A stretch of 40,962 nt of DNA from contig JAYMSP010000802.1 in the NCBI GenBank assembly GCA_036897095.1, positions 1 to 40,962 of the forward strand, read 5' to 3'. This DNA comes from Plantago elongata (lineage: Eukaryota > Streptophyta > Magnoliopsida > Lamiales > Plantaginaceae). The notes beneath the pieces are model-generated. The model was not told the DNA's origin. It ran no database searches and saw only the letters and a list, made by a program, of their open reading frames with translations. Shown piece after piece: positions 1-9,855 of this stretch. The position numbers were made by a program, and so were the translations under genes. How positions within the stretch are numbered: the first letter of the stretch is position 1; each line of letters starts with the position of its first letter.

Positions 1-645
1 AAGAAGCAAGAGATCGACCACAATATAGAAAGAATCTTCAAGACAAAGACTATAAGGAAATATATGGAAAAAGATCTGCAATGTTGAGACAATTACTTCT
101 AGCAACTTGCCCAACAAAGCAAAGAAGGAAACCTTCCTTACTGCAACTTTTCTCCCGTGTTCGAATTTGAAGTAGCCGAAGACTATATATAAAGAATAGA
201 AGTTGCTTTGAAAGAACACACACCGAGACTTTAGATATCCATATCATACGTGTGTGTCTTGCTTTACTAGACTTGTATTTGCTATCGTATTGTGAATGTT
301 CATCAAACAGGTGTTTTTGAATCATTCGTCGTGATAGTGACTAGAATAGGTTCTTTGTTCGAGTTTATTCTAGGTCTAGTTTTCTGTGAGTTGATCATTC
401 ATTTTGTGATTGATCATATACTCCTTGTGTAATTCTACTATTCTGACTAGTGAAAATTTAGCCTATGGCACCGTCATCTATTTAAGCATATTTTATATAT
501 GCTGGCTTGATTTTTGGAATTATGTTTGTTTATCCGCTGCAATTTATTCTACACAGGCAATCATTGTTGAATGCATTGTTGATTCATCACTATAGTCAGA
601 ATTGCTTACAGTTCTAGTACCAATCCCGGTCCAATAATTCTAACA
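1..645 (+). repeat. 5' LTR of element A, cut by the window edge
   Basis: Direct repeat of 9262-9855. It ends in TCTAACA, giving the expected CA terminus immediately before the primer-binding site. Relative to the 3' LTR it keeps about 42 bp near 95-140 that the 3' copy lacks. Many single-base differences separate the copies. Confidence 0.9.
184..193 (+). promoter_or_regulatory. TATA box in 5' LTR of element A
   Basis: TATATATAAA, conserved at the matching place in the 3' LTR (9405-9414). It would set the start of the genomic RNA. Because all coding regions are broken, transcription from it would give only non-coding or small-RNA precursor transcripts. Confidence 0.6.
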
Positions 646-647
646 AG

Positions 648-660
648 TGGTACCAAAGCC
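648..660 (+). other. Primer-binding site of element A (initiator-Met tRNA type)
   Basis: TGGTACCAAAGCC lies two bases after the LTR end. It differs at two positions from the usual plant copia site TGGTATCAGAGC, which pairs with the 3' end of initiator methionine tRNA to prime minus-strand synthesis. The intact version is seen in element B (15261-15272). Confidence 0.8.
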
Positions 661-673
661 AACCAACTAATTT

Positions 674-1976
674 ATGGTGTATGGATTTGGTACTGCTACA
701 ATGGACGTCTACTCAAATATCAACAAACCACATGTGCTCGATGGGTCAAACTACACCATGTGGCAAATCAAGATGAGGACGTATATCAAAACTCTTGAGG
801 TCCAAGCTTGGAGATCATTTGGGAAGGCTATGTATGGCCTATTGAAGGACCTGATGTTGATGGTAATATAGTGTGAATTCCTGAAGAGCGATTTAGTCCA
901 GGTCAGTATCTCTTAAGCTCCTACAATGAAAAATCTTTAAATGCTATCTTTAGTCATGTTGATATCCACATGTTTAAAATTGAAAACTGCACCACTGCTA
1001 AACAAGCTTAGGATTTACTTCAATTGCTTTGTGAAGGTGATGATAGTGTTAAACAAACTAAACTTCACATGCTTTGGTCTAAGTTTGAAAATTTAAGAAT
1101 GGCTGATGAAGAAACCATTGGGTCTTACTTTAGCAAACTTATGACTATGTCTAATGATATCCAACAACTTGGTGATGCTATTTCAAATCAACAGTCGTTT
1201 TCAAAAGCTTTAAGGTCTCTATTTACTAGATTTGACACTAAAGTTACTATTTTGGAAGATACTCAAAACTTTTATACTATGGACTTTCATACACTGATGA
1301 ACAATTTAAAAATTATGAGATGAAAGATAATGAAAGAAGAGGAACCAAAACCCATAGTATGTCTTTGCAAATCAAGTTTAAAAATAAAGTTATTGAACAT
1401 GTGCATGATAGAAGTGATGACTCTGATGTGTCCGATGAAACATACAACAACCTGGTTACTAAACTTGATAAAATGAAATTCAGAAAAAACACTAACCAAG
1501 GTTTTGCAAGTAAAGGGACTAGAAATTTCAAGAAAAAACCTGTTAGGTCTAACTCCAGCTCTAAGCTAAGTGATGATAAACATAGCAACGTTAGGTATTC
1601 TGAATGTCAAGGTTGGGGTCATTATCAGAATGAATGTGTTAACACTCTTCAAAAGGAACATTTGCTTGCTTCTCTCAGGGATGACTCAGGTGATGAACAT
1701 GAAGAGGACAATGATGCCACAGCTCTGCTCTCAGCTTTGGACGATGTTGACAACCACTGTTGTGTCAACATTGAGATACCATCAATGAAGAAAGTTGTCT
1801 TTCTTGACTATGATGACTCACAGTTCTGTGAATCACTGTCCTGGACGAACCCTGAGAATTCAGTTTCTACTAATGTCTTATGTCTACATGGTTCGATTGA
1901 TTTTGATGCAGATATACCATTTGAGGAAGAATACACAAATGAACTGATGGTGGAAGAACTAAAATCAATGTATTGA
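674..1976 (+). pseudogene. gag: gag (capsid/nucleocapsid) of element A, broken
   Basis: Nucleocapsid and capsid gene in three pieces (674-870, 1024-1323, 1320-1976). The N-terminal piece has the copia gag pattern DGSNYTMWQIKMR. The middle piece matches the gag-polypeptide (UBN2) fold, with KLHMLWSKFENLRM and a FSKALRSLFTRFDTKV segment. A TAG stands at the Trp normally found just before DLLQ (around 1012). The CCHC zinc knuckle is at 1596-1637, but its first Cys is Tyr, so zinc binding should be lost. A start at 704 fits the family better than 674. Read-through of several stops and one frame change would be needed, so this is a pseudogene. Confidence 0.85.
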
Positions 1977-2690
1977 GAACTTCTGAAGGAATGGAGGAAA
2001 CTAAAAAAGTTGTACAAAAGAACATAAAAGGAGATTGATTATCTTAAAGACACAATTGTGAAGCTAGAAGTCGAGCTCACAAGAAAGGATGCTGAACTTC
2101 TAAAGGTAAATTCTGAACTGAGCAAAGAAAAGATGTTAATCTCTAAATGGAACTCATCTACCTCGAGATTGAATGAGATGCTTGAGATGGACAATGATGT
2201 TACAACAGATCTTGGATACACTGGTTCTTATAACTCAACTTTTGAAAAGAAATTGGGGTGTGATATGCATTGCAGTTACAATCTAGATGAGTCAAGTTCT
2301 CGTGATCTTATTGAAGTCAAACCCTTGTCAAAACTTGTTAGTGGTCCTGTCTTTGTTAAAGAAGAGGGTGAGTCTTCAACTGAAACTAAGATAACCTTTG
2401 TGTGTCAATAATGTCTTAAAACTGGTCACAAAAAACTTTTTGTTTTCTTTATCTGAAAGATCTTAAGAAAGGTATGATACATGAAGATGGAACTTTGATT
2501 GACACTAAACCTACTTCTGAGCTAATCTCCGAAACCACTACTGTTGTGAGAAAATTATCACTTAATGATGACCACAATGTTGTGTCAACATCAAGCTCAA
2601 CATCACACACAACAGGTAAATCCAAACAGTCTCAGGTGAAAACCCTCCAACACTTCATCTCAAGGTAAAAAAATCTCAATCTCTACTGAA
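1977..2690 (+). pseudogene. Gag-protease linker of element A: coiled coil and second degenerate knuckle
   Basis: Region between the gag knuckle and protease. A heptad-rich helical stretch (about 2040-2190, residues such as KLEVELTRKDAELLKV) is typical of the coiled coil that SIRE-type elements carry here. A second CCHC-like motif lies at 2403-2444: Cys, two positions (one a TAA stop), Cys, GH, and Val in place of the last Cys. A Ser/Thr-rich tail (2540-2630) follows. Broken by stops at 1974 and 2409 and by a frame change. Confidence 0.65.
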
Positions 2691-3157
2691 CCATAATGTG
2701 AGAAAAAGAGTTTGGACTCCTAGAGAAAAGATAGTTTGCAATGTTGCCTTTTCTGTTGCTACTTCTCCTAACAATGCAGGAAAATGGTACTTTGATAGTG
2801 GTTGTTTATGTCACATGACTGGAAACCCAAAGAATCATACTGAGTTTGTCTCTCAAAATCAGGATTGATAACCTATGGTTGAGGATATAAGAGTAAGATT
2901 TTGAGTAAATGTGTTCTTTCTATACAAGGGTATCCTCCTTTAAAGAATGTCCTTTTAGTTGAAGGTTTAACTGCTAATTTTGTAAGCATTAGTCACCTCT
3001 GTGATGATGATCTAAAAGTCATATTTGATAAAACTTCATGTAAAGTCTATAATTGTGTTGTAAAGAAAACTGTGATGAAAGGTACAAGGTCTCTTGACAA
3101 ATTCTATTTGATGACTGCATCTCACACTAGCAATCTTGCAAAAAATGATGATGCTTA
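2691..3157 (+). pseudogene. Aspartic protease of element A, broken
   Basis: Retroviral-type aspartic protease that would cut the Gag-Pol polyprotein. The catalytic signature is WYFDSGCLCHMTG, with the FDSG motif at 2791-2802, so the active-site Asp is kept. After about 2866 the frame is lost and resumes near 2901 with the usual downstream segment (YPPLKNVLLVEGLTANFVSI). A TAG at 3156-3158 separates it from the integrase zinc domain, where these genes are normally fused. Non-functional. Confidence 0.8.
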
Positions 3158-4111
3158 GACCTGGCACAAGAAGCTAGGACATGTGAACTACAGGAACCTT
3201 GACAAATTGATCAAACTTGAAGTAGTAGTTAGGGTACCTAAGCTAACTAACTGAGGTAAGATTGTATGTGGTGATTGCTTGAAAGTAAAACAAACCAGGA
3301 CTGTACACACTTCCCTACAGACTGATGGAAACCAAAGAGGTAGATTAATTGCTATGAACTCTTGCATATGGATCTTATGGGTCCAATTGAACTTGAAAGT
3401 CTCGGAGGAAAACGGTACATCTTTGTCATTGTTGATGATTTTTTCTAGATTTACTTGGGTAAATTTTCTAAAAGAAAAATCTGAAACTTTTGATTCTTTC
3501 AAGAAATTGCATGCTAGCTTTAGTACTCTCTACTCTACTGTGATTCAAAGAATTTGATCTAATCATTGTAAGGAATTTGGGAATCAATCTTCTGCTAAAT
3601 TATGCGAATTGAAAGGTATCTCTCATGATTTTCTGCACCTAAAACTCCTGAACAAAATGGTGTAGATGAAAGAAAGAATAGAACCTTGCAAGAAATGGCT
3701 AGAATTATGTTAAGTTCCATGAATTTGTCAAAAGGACTATGGGCTGAAGCTGTCAAAACTGCTTGTTACATAATCAATAAAATCTATTTTAGACCTGGAA
3801 CTGTAACTACTATTTATTAGATCTTGAAAGGTAATAAACCTAATCTGAAATACTTTCATGTCTTTTGTTGTGCTTGCTATATTCTCAATGATAAAGAAAA
3901 TCTAGGTAAGTTTAATGTGAAAAGTGATAAAGGTATCTTTGTTGAATGTTCTCTCAAAATCCATGTTTTTAGAGTTTTTAATCCAAGGACCAAAATCATT
4001 TATGAATATGTGAATGCTACTTTTGATGTTGCTAAGACATTTGCACAGAAGAGCAATGAAACAAGTACAATGCAGGAAACAGGTACTACTTCGGAAAAAG
4101 TAGGTACCTGA
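3158..4111 (+). pseudogene. Integrase of element A, broken, second catalytic Asp lost
   Basis: Joins element cDNA to host DNA. The N-terminal HHCC zinc domain starts with WHKKLGHVNYRNL and ends with CGDCLKVKQTR, interrupted by a TGA near 3252. The core domain keeps the first Asp in MDLMGP (codon 3371) and the Glu in DERKNR (codon 3668). The second Asp, in the motif normally written SDHG, is Asn here (codon 3561, AAT). The C-terminal part (about 3824-4030) keeps FNVKSDKGIFVECS, a degenerate form of the conserved F-x-A-K-S-D-E-G-I-F-L-G-Y pattern. Several stops and frame changes. Confidence 0.85.
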
Positions 4112-4990
4112 ACCTGAACATGAAGCTGAACCTGAGTCCACTGCTGCAGTTCAAGGAGACAGTGTCAATGGTGATGACAATGTTGACTCAACATCGAGTT
4201 CAACATTGCAGACTGAAAACTCAATTGATGACACTGTTCTTGAAGAAGAATCTGAATAATTGTCAGATGATTCTGAAACTGCTCCTGAGCCAGAACATGA
4301 ACCTTAGAGAAATATTCTTGATAGTGTAAGGAGAGATTCCCCACCCAGGATTCGAAAAGATCATCCCAACACTCAAGAGATTGGAAACTCAGGTGGAAGT
4401 ACTTTAAGAGATAATTCTAGAAAGAACTACAGGAAAATGGTCAGGTATGCTACACTCCAATCTGTAAGTCCCTATTGTCTTGTCCTTACTGAACAAACAA
4501 AGGTGATTGAAGCTGTGCAAAATGAACTCCTTCCATTCAAAACTAGTGAAATTTGCACCTCTGTTCCTAGACCCTTTGATGTCATAAGTTCTTTTTTGAA
4601 TGGCTATTTTGATAAAGTCGATGTGAATCAGCCTAAAGATTTTGAAGATCCAAGTCACCTTGCTTATGTGTTTAAACTGGAAAATGCTTTGTGTGGTCTA
4701 AAGCAAGTCTTGATAGAATTCTTAGTTGACTTTGACATCAGAAAGGGGGAGAGAGTTCAAACTTTATTTATCCTTACGAAAGGGAAAATTTCTTGCATTG
4801 CTCATGTCTATGTGAATGATATAGTTTTTGGTTCAACTAACACTACCATGGTTGATAAGTTCATAGTTGATTAGTGTGTTCAAGCTATGCCAGGTACATT
4901 TGAAATGAACAAAATTGGAGAACTTAGTTTCTTCTTTGGACTGCAAAGACCGGAGAAATGTGCAAAAGAATCTGATCAAAATGTCTGGAT
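4112..4990 (+). pseudogene. Reverse transcriptase of element A, internally deleted
   Basis: Copia reverse transcriptase remnant (RVT_2 type). The frame 4437-4874 begins with the pre-RT segment (VIEAVQNELLPF ... VPRPFDVI) and passes directly to SSFLNGYFDKVDVNQPK. The family normally has roughly 90 residues between these, including the motif-A Asp before KSAFLNG, so the N-terminal palm is deleted. The YVDD box is YVND (Asn codon 4815-4817). The link to integrase (4112-4400) is frameshifted and rich in Glu/Ser. Catalytically dead. Confidence 0.85.
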
Positions 4991-5026
4991 TGGATAGTGC
5001 AAAACCATGCAATACTACCATAACCA

Positions 5027-5735
5027 TTGCTCTCAAACAAGATCGATGTTGGGGAAGATGTTGACCCAACACTGTACCGATCTATGATTGGGAGTCTTCT
5101 ATACCTTTCTGCCAGAAGACCAGATATCATGTTTGTTGTTTGTGTTTGTGCCAGGTATCAATCCAGCCCTAAAGTCCCTCACCTTACTGCTTTTAAGAGA
5201 ATCATCAGGTATGTATTAGAAACTGTTAATCACAGATTATGGTTTGCTTGTGATTCAAACACTAATCTGGTGGGATTCAGTGATTCTGATTGGGTTGGTG
5301 ATCTAGATGGTAGGAAATCCACTAGTGGAGGTTGCTTCAATCTTGGTGCTAATCTAGTTTCTTGGTATAGTAAGAAACAGAATTGTGTGTCACTTTCAAC
5401 TACTGAATTTGAATATGTAGCAGCTAGGAGTTGTGTGTCTCAATTCATTTGGTTGAAAAATAAGTTGCATGACTATGGTCTTCAAAGTGATACCATGTTG
5501 ATGTTCTATGATAACCTTAGTGCCATTCACATATTTAAGAACCCTGTGCAACATGCTCGCACTAAGAACATTGATATTAGGCATCATTTTCTTAGGGACA
5601 TGGTTACTAAGCAGGTCAAAGGCATAGATAGAGCATATAGACACTACCAATCAACTTGCTGATATTTTCACCAAACCAATATATAAAAAGAGATTTTTTC
5701 AGTTTAAGGAGATCTCTTGGTCTATGTACCTCTGA
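5027..5735 (+). pseudogene. RNase H domain of element A, nearly open
   Basis: Ty1/copia RNase H, which removes template RNA and makes the polypurine primer. The best preserved pol piece: 211 codons open from 5027, starting with the RT tail DPTLYRSMIGSLLYLSARRPDI. The first catalytic Asp is in GFSDSDW, the Glu in STTEFEYVAA and the next Asp in FYDNLSAI, followed by HARTKNIDIRHHFLRD. A frameshift near 5640 moves the tail (NQLADIFTKP) to another frame, ending at the TGA around 5733-5735. Confidence 0.85.
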
Positions 5736-6084
5736 ATTGCATTGTTGGTCGTAATGTTGACTTAACATCACGGTCAGCATTTTTTGTCTATCAATTATTG
5801 ATGTTGTTTTAAGTTTTTTTTTTCTTTGTTCTTGTGTGCTCCTGTTCTTTTTTTGTCTGTTCTCAGTTTGGGAACTTGGTGGTGATGCAGAGGTCTTGAA
5901 AGACTACTTGAAACCAAGGTTGAAGGAAATTGAGTAACTTAGGTGTTTGGTTCATGTAAAACCCATTGATGTTGTTTTATGGTCTTTTCACTCCTCTGCC
6001 TTCATTCATGCTTGATGTTGCCCTCTTTTATGCATATGGTTTTGCACTCAGAACTACTAGATATAGTCTAATTTTATACTGGGC

Positions 6085-6298
6085 TGCGTGGGGTTCAGGC
6101 TGCCCGCATTCGGTGTGATTGTCTTTTTTAGGTAGTTTCTGTAAAGGTGAGACAGATAATGTGCATGCATTAGGGTCCTGGGGTGTATGGGGTTCCGACT
6201 GCCTACATTCAGTCCTATGTGCACACCTATTTTGCTGAAAAGTTTGTGATATTGTTGGTGTGTATGGGACTCTGGTTGCCTGCATTCAATGTGTGTCC
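6085..6298 (+). repeat. Three imperfect copies of a ~37-bp motif
   Basis: Copies start at 6085, 6184 and 6261. They share the pattern TGTATGGG, a pyrimidine-rich step, CTGCCTGCATTCA and GTGTG. Spacings are unequal (99 and 77 bp), so they are an old tandem array with decayed linkers. Confidence 0.6.
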
Positions 6299-6313
6299 TA
6301 CTCACTTTGCTAA

Positions 6314-6361
<48 letters not shown>
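6314..6361 (+). repeat. (AAT)16 microsatellite
   Basis: Sixteen uninterrupted AAT units, inside the element A spacer directly after the third copy of the 37-bp motif. Confidence 0.95.
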
Positions 6362-6365
<4 letters not shown>

Positions 6366-7062
6366 TAGAAAAATATTTAAATTATGTATTTTACTTTCTG
6401 TTTAATTTTCTGTTTAGGGCAATGTGGAATGTATTTCATGTTCCATTCTATCTAGCTCTATCTTGCCTCCAGCATCAGTAGTGTTAATCAGACCAGCATT
6501 CCTTGGAGCTTAGTGACTAGCTGACTTACAATAAGAATGGATTGATTTACCTTCACTGTTGAGCCAACATTCTGGTCATCATTCGCAGTTCTTGGAGTAC
6601 TTGTTGCTTATTATTTTCCTTGTACATATTTGCTATTATATGTTTTTTGGTCTGGGTTTGATTGGGAGTCATAGGTCATTAGTTAGGCTGGTTAGATTAG
6701 TGGTTCTATGCTCTTGCGTATTGAGTCACTGTTTGGTCATTTGAGAGAAAAGTCAACCTTCCTAGGGTTTGTCCTTTTTATCTTTTCACTTTGATTCAAC
6801 AAATATTGTGTCACTAACAACTTTAATTCTTTATTAACAGTTGTGTACATAAAAAAATTTTTGCTTTGATACATATTTGCAGGTTTTCATGAGAGCAAAC
6901 CCAACCTAAAATTGACCCAACTTTGACCAAAAACTACCAATTTGGATCTGCTATTTCAGTTGGCCCATTATTCCGCATTCCCTCTGAAAAACCTGGCCCA
7001 TTAACACCAACTTACCCACTACACTGTCCTTTCACCTCCTACAAAACCCCTTTTTACCCTAA

Positions 7063-8600
7063 TTGAGTTTCACTTTCACTCACACCAACAAAAACTCACT
7101 GTTCACTCCCGCTTTTTTTGTCTTCATCGAACTCAACATCTCCCTCAACATCAAGCTCACCAGGTATAGCCCTTCCAAAACTCCCACTACTGTTATCAAA
7201 ATCTCCAAATCAACCTACCTATCTCCAATTCGAGCCGAAGCTCCGGATTTTGAGATTTTGGTTGAAGAATTAGCTCATGTCGATGAACCTGCCCCATCCA
7301 CCTTCAATCTCTCACCGGAGACGGTCCCTGATACTCCTTCTCCCAATGGGAACTCTGAATTTGCTGCTGAAACCTTGTTGAAACTCGGATCTGGAGAAAA
7401 TTTGGAGGAAGAAAAGGTGCCGAGTGAGACTGTGAAGAAAGTTCCCGTCAATTCTCCGCCTCCAGCGACTGAAAATCCTCCTTCTGAGGAACCTTGAGGC
7501 CAATTGTAAATCCGATAATTTGGGGAGAAATCAAGGTGATGATGTTGAAACCACTCCTGATAATGATGTGCATGTTGAGCACAATGTTGATGATATAGTT
7601 GACGAATGTGTTGAGGAGAATGTTGAGAAGGCTGTGGATAACTCGGAGGATTCTGAGATAACCCTCATTGACAGTATGGACGTTGACCACACTATTGGGT
7701 CAACATCGGCGGTGAATCAAGCTGCTGAAATTCCCCCTTCTCACCATAGTGAAGAGTTTGGATCTGATGATACTGAAGGATCTGAGGAGTATGTTGTCGA
7801 GGAACAAGTTGACTTTGAAGATGAGTCCATGGATACTAAAGATACCGCAATTGATGAGGTAATTGCTAAAACTGATATTCCTGAACATATTATGGAAAGT
7901 GGTGAGGATTTTGATTGGGTTGGTAAGGAACCATTTGATTACTACTTTTATTCCAATGAGAATTCTGAAAAGTACAAAGAAATGGCCACAAGAGCAATAG
8001 ATGTGGAGAGAATGATTGATGAAAAGGATTTTCAAAAACACAACTTGATTGAATTTTTGCATGATAGAAAGTTGTATAATGTTGTTACTTCCTATTCTCC
8101 CTACATTGCTGGTGTGGTTGAGGAATTCTATGCTAATATGCCTGACTCATTTGGAGGTCCTTTTCATAAGAAGTACCACATTGTGTTCATGAGAAGTGAG
8201 GTCTATACCATTAAGGCCAAAGACATTAATTATGTTCTGCATAGGAAAACAGTTGAGGTACAAACTCCCATAGATGTCACTCTGGATGACATTGCCAAAG
8301 AGCTTACACCGAATAAGGTTCAAACTTGAGAAAAGGGAACTCTGCCCTTGAATAATTGCATCTCTTTGGTTTCTATTTTGGCCAGGTTATGCATTTTCAG
8401 TTAGCTACCATCTGCCAACAACAACCAACTGAGTCAAGAGGATGGAACTCTCCTTTACAGGATCAAGATGACATTGAATGTGAATCTAGGTGAATGGATT
8501 CTTAGGCACCTTGAGAGCTACAAGAATAGGGGAGATGTTGGTCACCTGATCATCTGCCACTATCTTTGATGTGCTCAAGCATCAAAGTCTTCAAGTGTTT
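7063..8600 (+). pseudogene. Accessory (so-called env-like) ORF of element A, broken
   Basis: Two main reading frames: 7063-7497 (145 codons) and about 7520-8329 in another frame. A third frame with protein-like sequence (RIKMTLNVNLGEWILRHLE) runs around 8460-8570. The N-terminal half is low complexity, rich in Pro, Glu, Val and Asp. The C-terminal half has a globular look with VVEEFYANM and RSEVYTIKAKDINYVL, which resembles the putative plant transposon protein domain found in many legume and asterid elements. SIRE elements carry a gene at this place that has been called env-like. I see no clear signal peptide or transmembrane helix, so envelope function is not supported. Function unknown. 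Confidence 0.65.
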
Positions 8601-8925
8601 GAGAAAGAGATCTATAAGAGAAATTTTGAAAAGGTTGGAGTAAATTGGCAACTCTTGGCCACCGTTGAAAGGGTGTGTGGTCTCCCTTGGGTTTGCTCTT
8701 GTTGTGGATGAGGAACCAGAGGCTATGGATGAAAGCAGTGGGCCTGCTGTTGCTGTTGATGATGAAGTTGGTCCCTCCAATACTATTGCTGAACTGGCAA
8801 TGTTGAGGTCAATGTTGACAACACTGTTGACCCAACACTCATTCCCATTGTTGAATCCCTTTCTGCATGTACACTCACTGAAGGAGATAAAATGGCTTTG
8901 ATGTAGATTAAAGAATTGAATGCCT
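8601..8925 (+). other. 3' untranslated region of element A, frame-broken tail of accessory ORF
   Basis: Protein-like Ala/Val/Asp/Glu-rich stretch in the frame 8665-8901, probably the decayed C-terminus of the accessory ORF. It contains a TGTTGACCCAACA palindrome at 8825-8837. No intact gene. Confidence 0.4.
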
Positions 8926-9006
8926 AATTTCTATGAACTCTAATAAAGGGGGAGATTAGACTTGAGGGAATTCTTAAATTTCTATGAACTCTAATAAAGG
9001 GGGAGA
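8926..9006 (+). repeat. 30-bp direct repeat, each copy ending in a polypurine-tract-like motif
   Basis: The same 30 bases occur at 8926-8955 and 8977-9006, 51 bp apart, both ending in AAAGGGGGAGA. Together with AAGGGGGAG at 9016-9024 they form extra purine tracts upstream of the real one (9110-9119). Duplicated purine tracts are known from SIRE/Maximus elements. Confidence 0.85.
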
Positions 9007-9109
9007 CTGATCATTAAGGGGGAGCTAGTCTATTTGTTTTGCATGCTTATTTTGCTCTAATGGCTTGCCTTGTGTTCTTTCTAATGTTTTGTGAAGAAAG
9101 AGTAATATT

Positions 9110-9119
9110 AAGGGGGAGA
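9110..9119 (+). other. Polypurine tract of element A
   Basis: AAGGGGGAGA, one base before the TG that starts the 3' LTR. Resists RNase H and primes plus-strand synthesis. Confidence 0.85.
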
Positions 9120-9120
9120 T

Positions 9121-9855
9121 TGAAAGTTTCATTACATGAGGCACTTTATATATTAATATTGTATTTCTTAATTAGTTCAACGGTTGTGTTTGTTTAAGTG
9201 TTTATTTTGCAGGAAACAACCTTGGTAGTTGGACTAATTGTGATCGAAGACTTCCTTTAAGAAGAAGTAAGAGATCGACCACAATATAGAAAGAATCTTA
9301 AAGACAAAGACTAGAAGGAAATATATGGAAAAAGATCTTCAATGTTGAGACAATTCCTTACTACAGCTTTTCCTTCCTTGATCGAATATGAAGTAGTCAA
9401 AGACTATATATAAAGAAGAGAAGCTGCATTGCAAGAACACACACCGAGACATTAGATATTCATACCATACTTGTGTGTCTTGCTTTACTAGACTTGTACT
9501 TGCTAGCATAATGTGGATATTCATCAAACAGGTGTTTGTTAATCATTCGTCGTGATAGTGACTAGAATAGGTTCTTTGTTCGAGTTTATTCTAGGTCTAG
9601 TTTTCGTGAGATGATCTTTCATTTTTGTGATTGATCATATACTCGTGTAATTCCATTATTCTGACTAGTGGAAATTTAGCCTATGGCACCATCAGCATAT
9701 TTTATATGTGCTGGCTTGATTTGAAAATTTTTGTCTATTTATCCGCTGCAATGCAATTTATTCTACACAGACAATCTTGAATACATTGTTGACTCATCAC
9801 TATAGTCAAAATTGCTTACTGTTCCAGTACCAATCCCGATCCAATAGTTCTAACA
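9121..9855 (+). repeat. 3' LTR of element A
   Basis: 735-bp LTR starting TGAAAGTTTC after the polypurine tract and ending TTCTAACA. It is shorter than the 5' copy by about 50 bp, mainly one ~42-bp deletion near 9355. The next base (9856) is mid-codon in the RNase H gene of element B, which fixes the right end. Confidence 0.92.
9405..9414 (+). promoter_or_regulatory. TATA box in 3' LTR of element A
   Basis: TATATATAAA, at LTR position ~285, same as 184-193 in the 5' LTR. Transcription from here would read out antisense into element B. Confidence 0.55.

Larger units (their letters stand above)
5736..7062 (+). other. Non-coding spacer between pol and accessory ORF of element A
   Basis: 1.3 kb with no supported gene. 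It holds three imperfect copies of a ~37-bp motif (6085-6298), an (AAT)16 microsatellite (6314-6361), a T-rich stretch (5812-5860) and two palindromic TGTTG-N3-CAACA-type motifs (5755, variant; 6557). The pyrimidine-rich 7020-7062 could be the leader of the accessory ORF; I see no TATA box there. Confidence 0.6.
1..9855 (+). mobile_element. Element A: SIRE/Maximus-like Ty1/copia retrotransposon, decayed
   Basis: LTR retrotransposon defined by a partial 5' LTR (1-645), a primer-binding site (648-660), degenerate gag-pol, an accessory ORF, purine tracts and a 3' LTR (9121-9855). Position 1 aligns with 9262 in the 3' LTR, so about 141 bp of the 5' LTR lie outside the window. Integrase precedes reverse transcriptase, which makes it copia. 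A coiled-coil linker after the gag zinc knuckle, an accessory ORF after RNase H and several purine tracts before the 3' LTR point to the SIRE/Maximus lineage; this lineage call rests on family knowledge. All coding parts have stops or frameshifts. The element is inserted in element B. Comparing the LTRs by eye gives very roughly 8-10% difference, so the insertion is not recent. Confidence 0.9.

Noticed and set aside
6314-6361. CRISPR-like or satellite array
   Set aside because: Plain trinucleotide microsatellite without spacers; no CRISPR or other prokaryotic feature anywhere.
7063-7497. Envelope protein in element A
   Set aside because: The position matches the so-called env-like gene of SIRE elements, but no signal peptide, cleavage site or membrane helix is visible. 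Named accessory ORF instead.
7700-8062. 120-codon minus-strand frame opposite the accessory ORF of element A
   Set aside because: Mirror of the acidic, open plus-strand frame; hydrophobic composition comes from the complement. No independent support.
9816-9855. C-terminal extension of the element B RNase H frame
   Set aside because: These codons are LTR sequence of element A read by chance in frame, not part of the protein.
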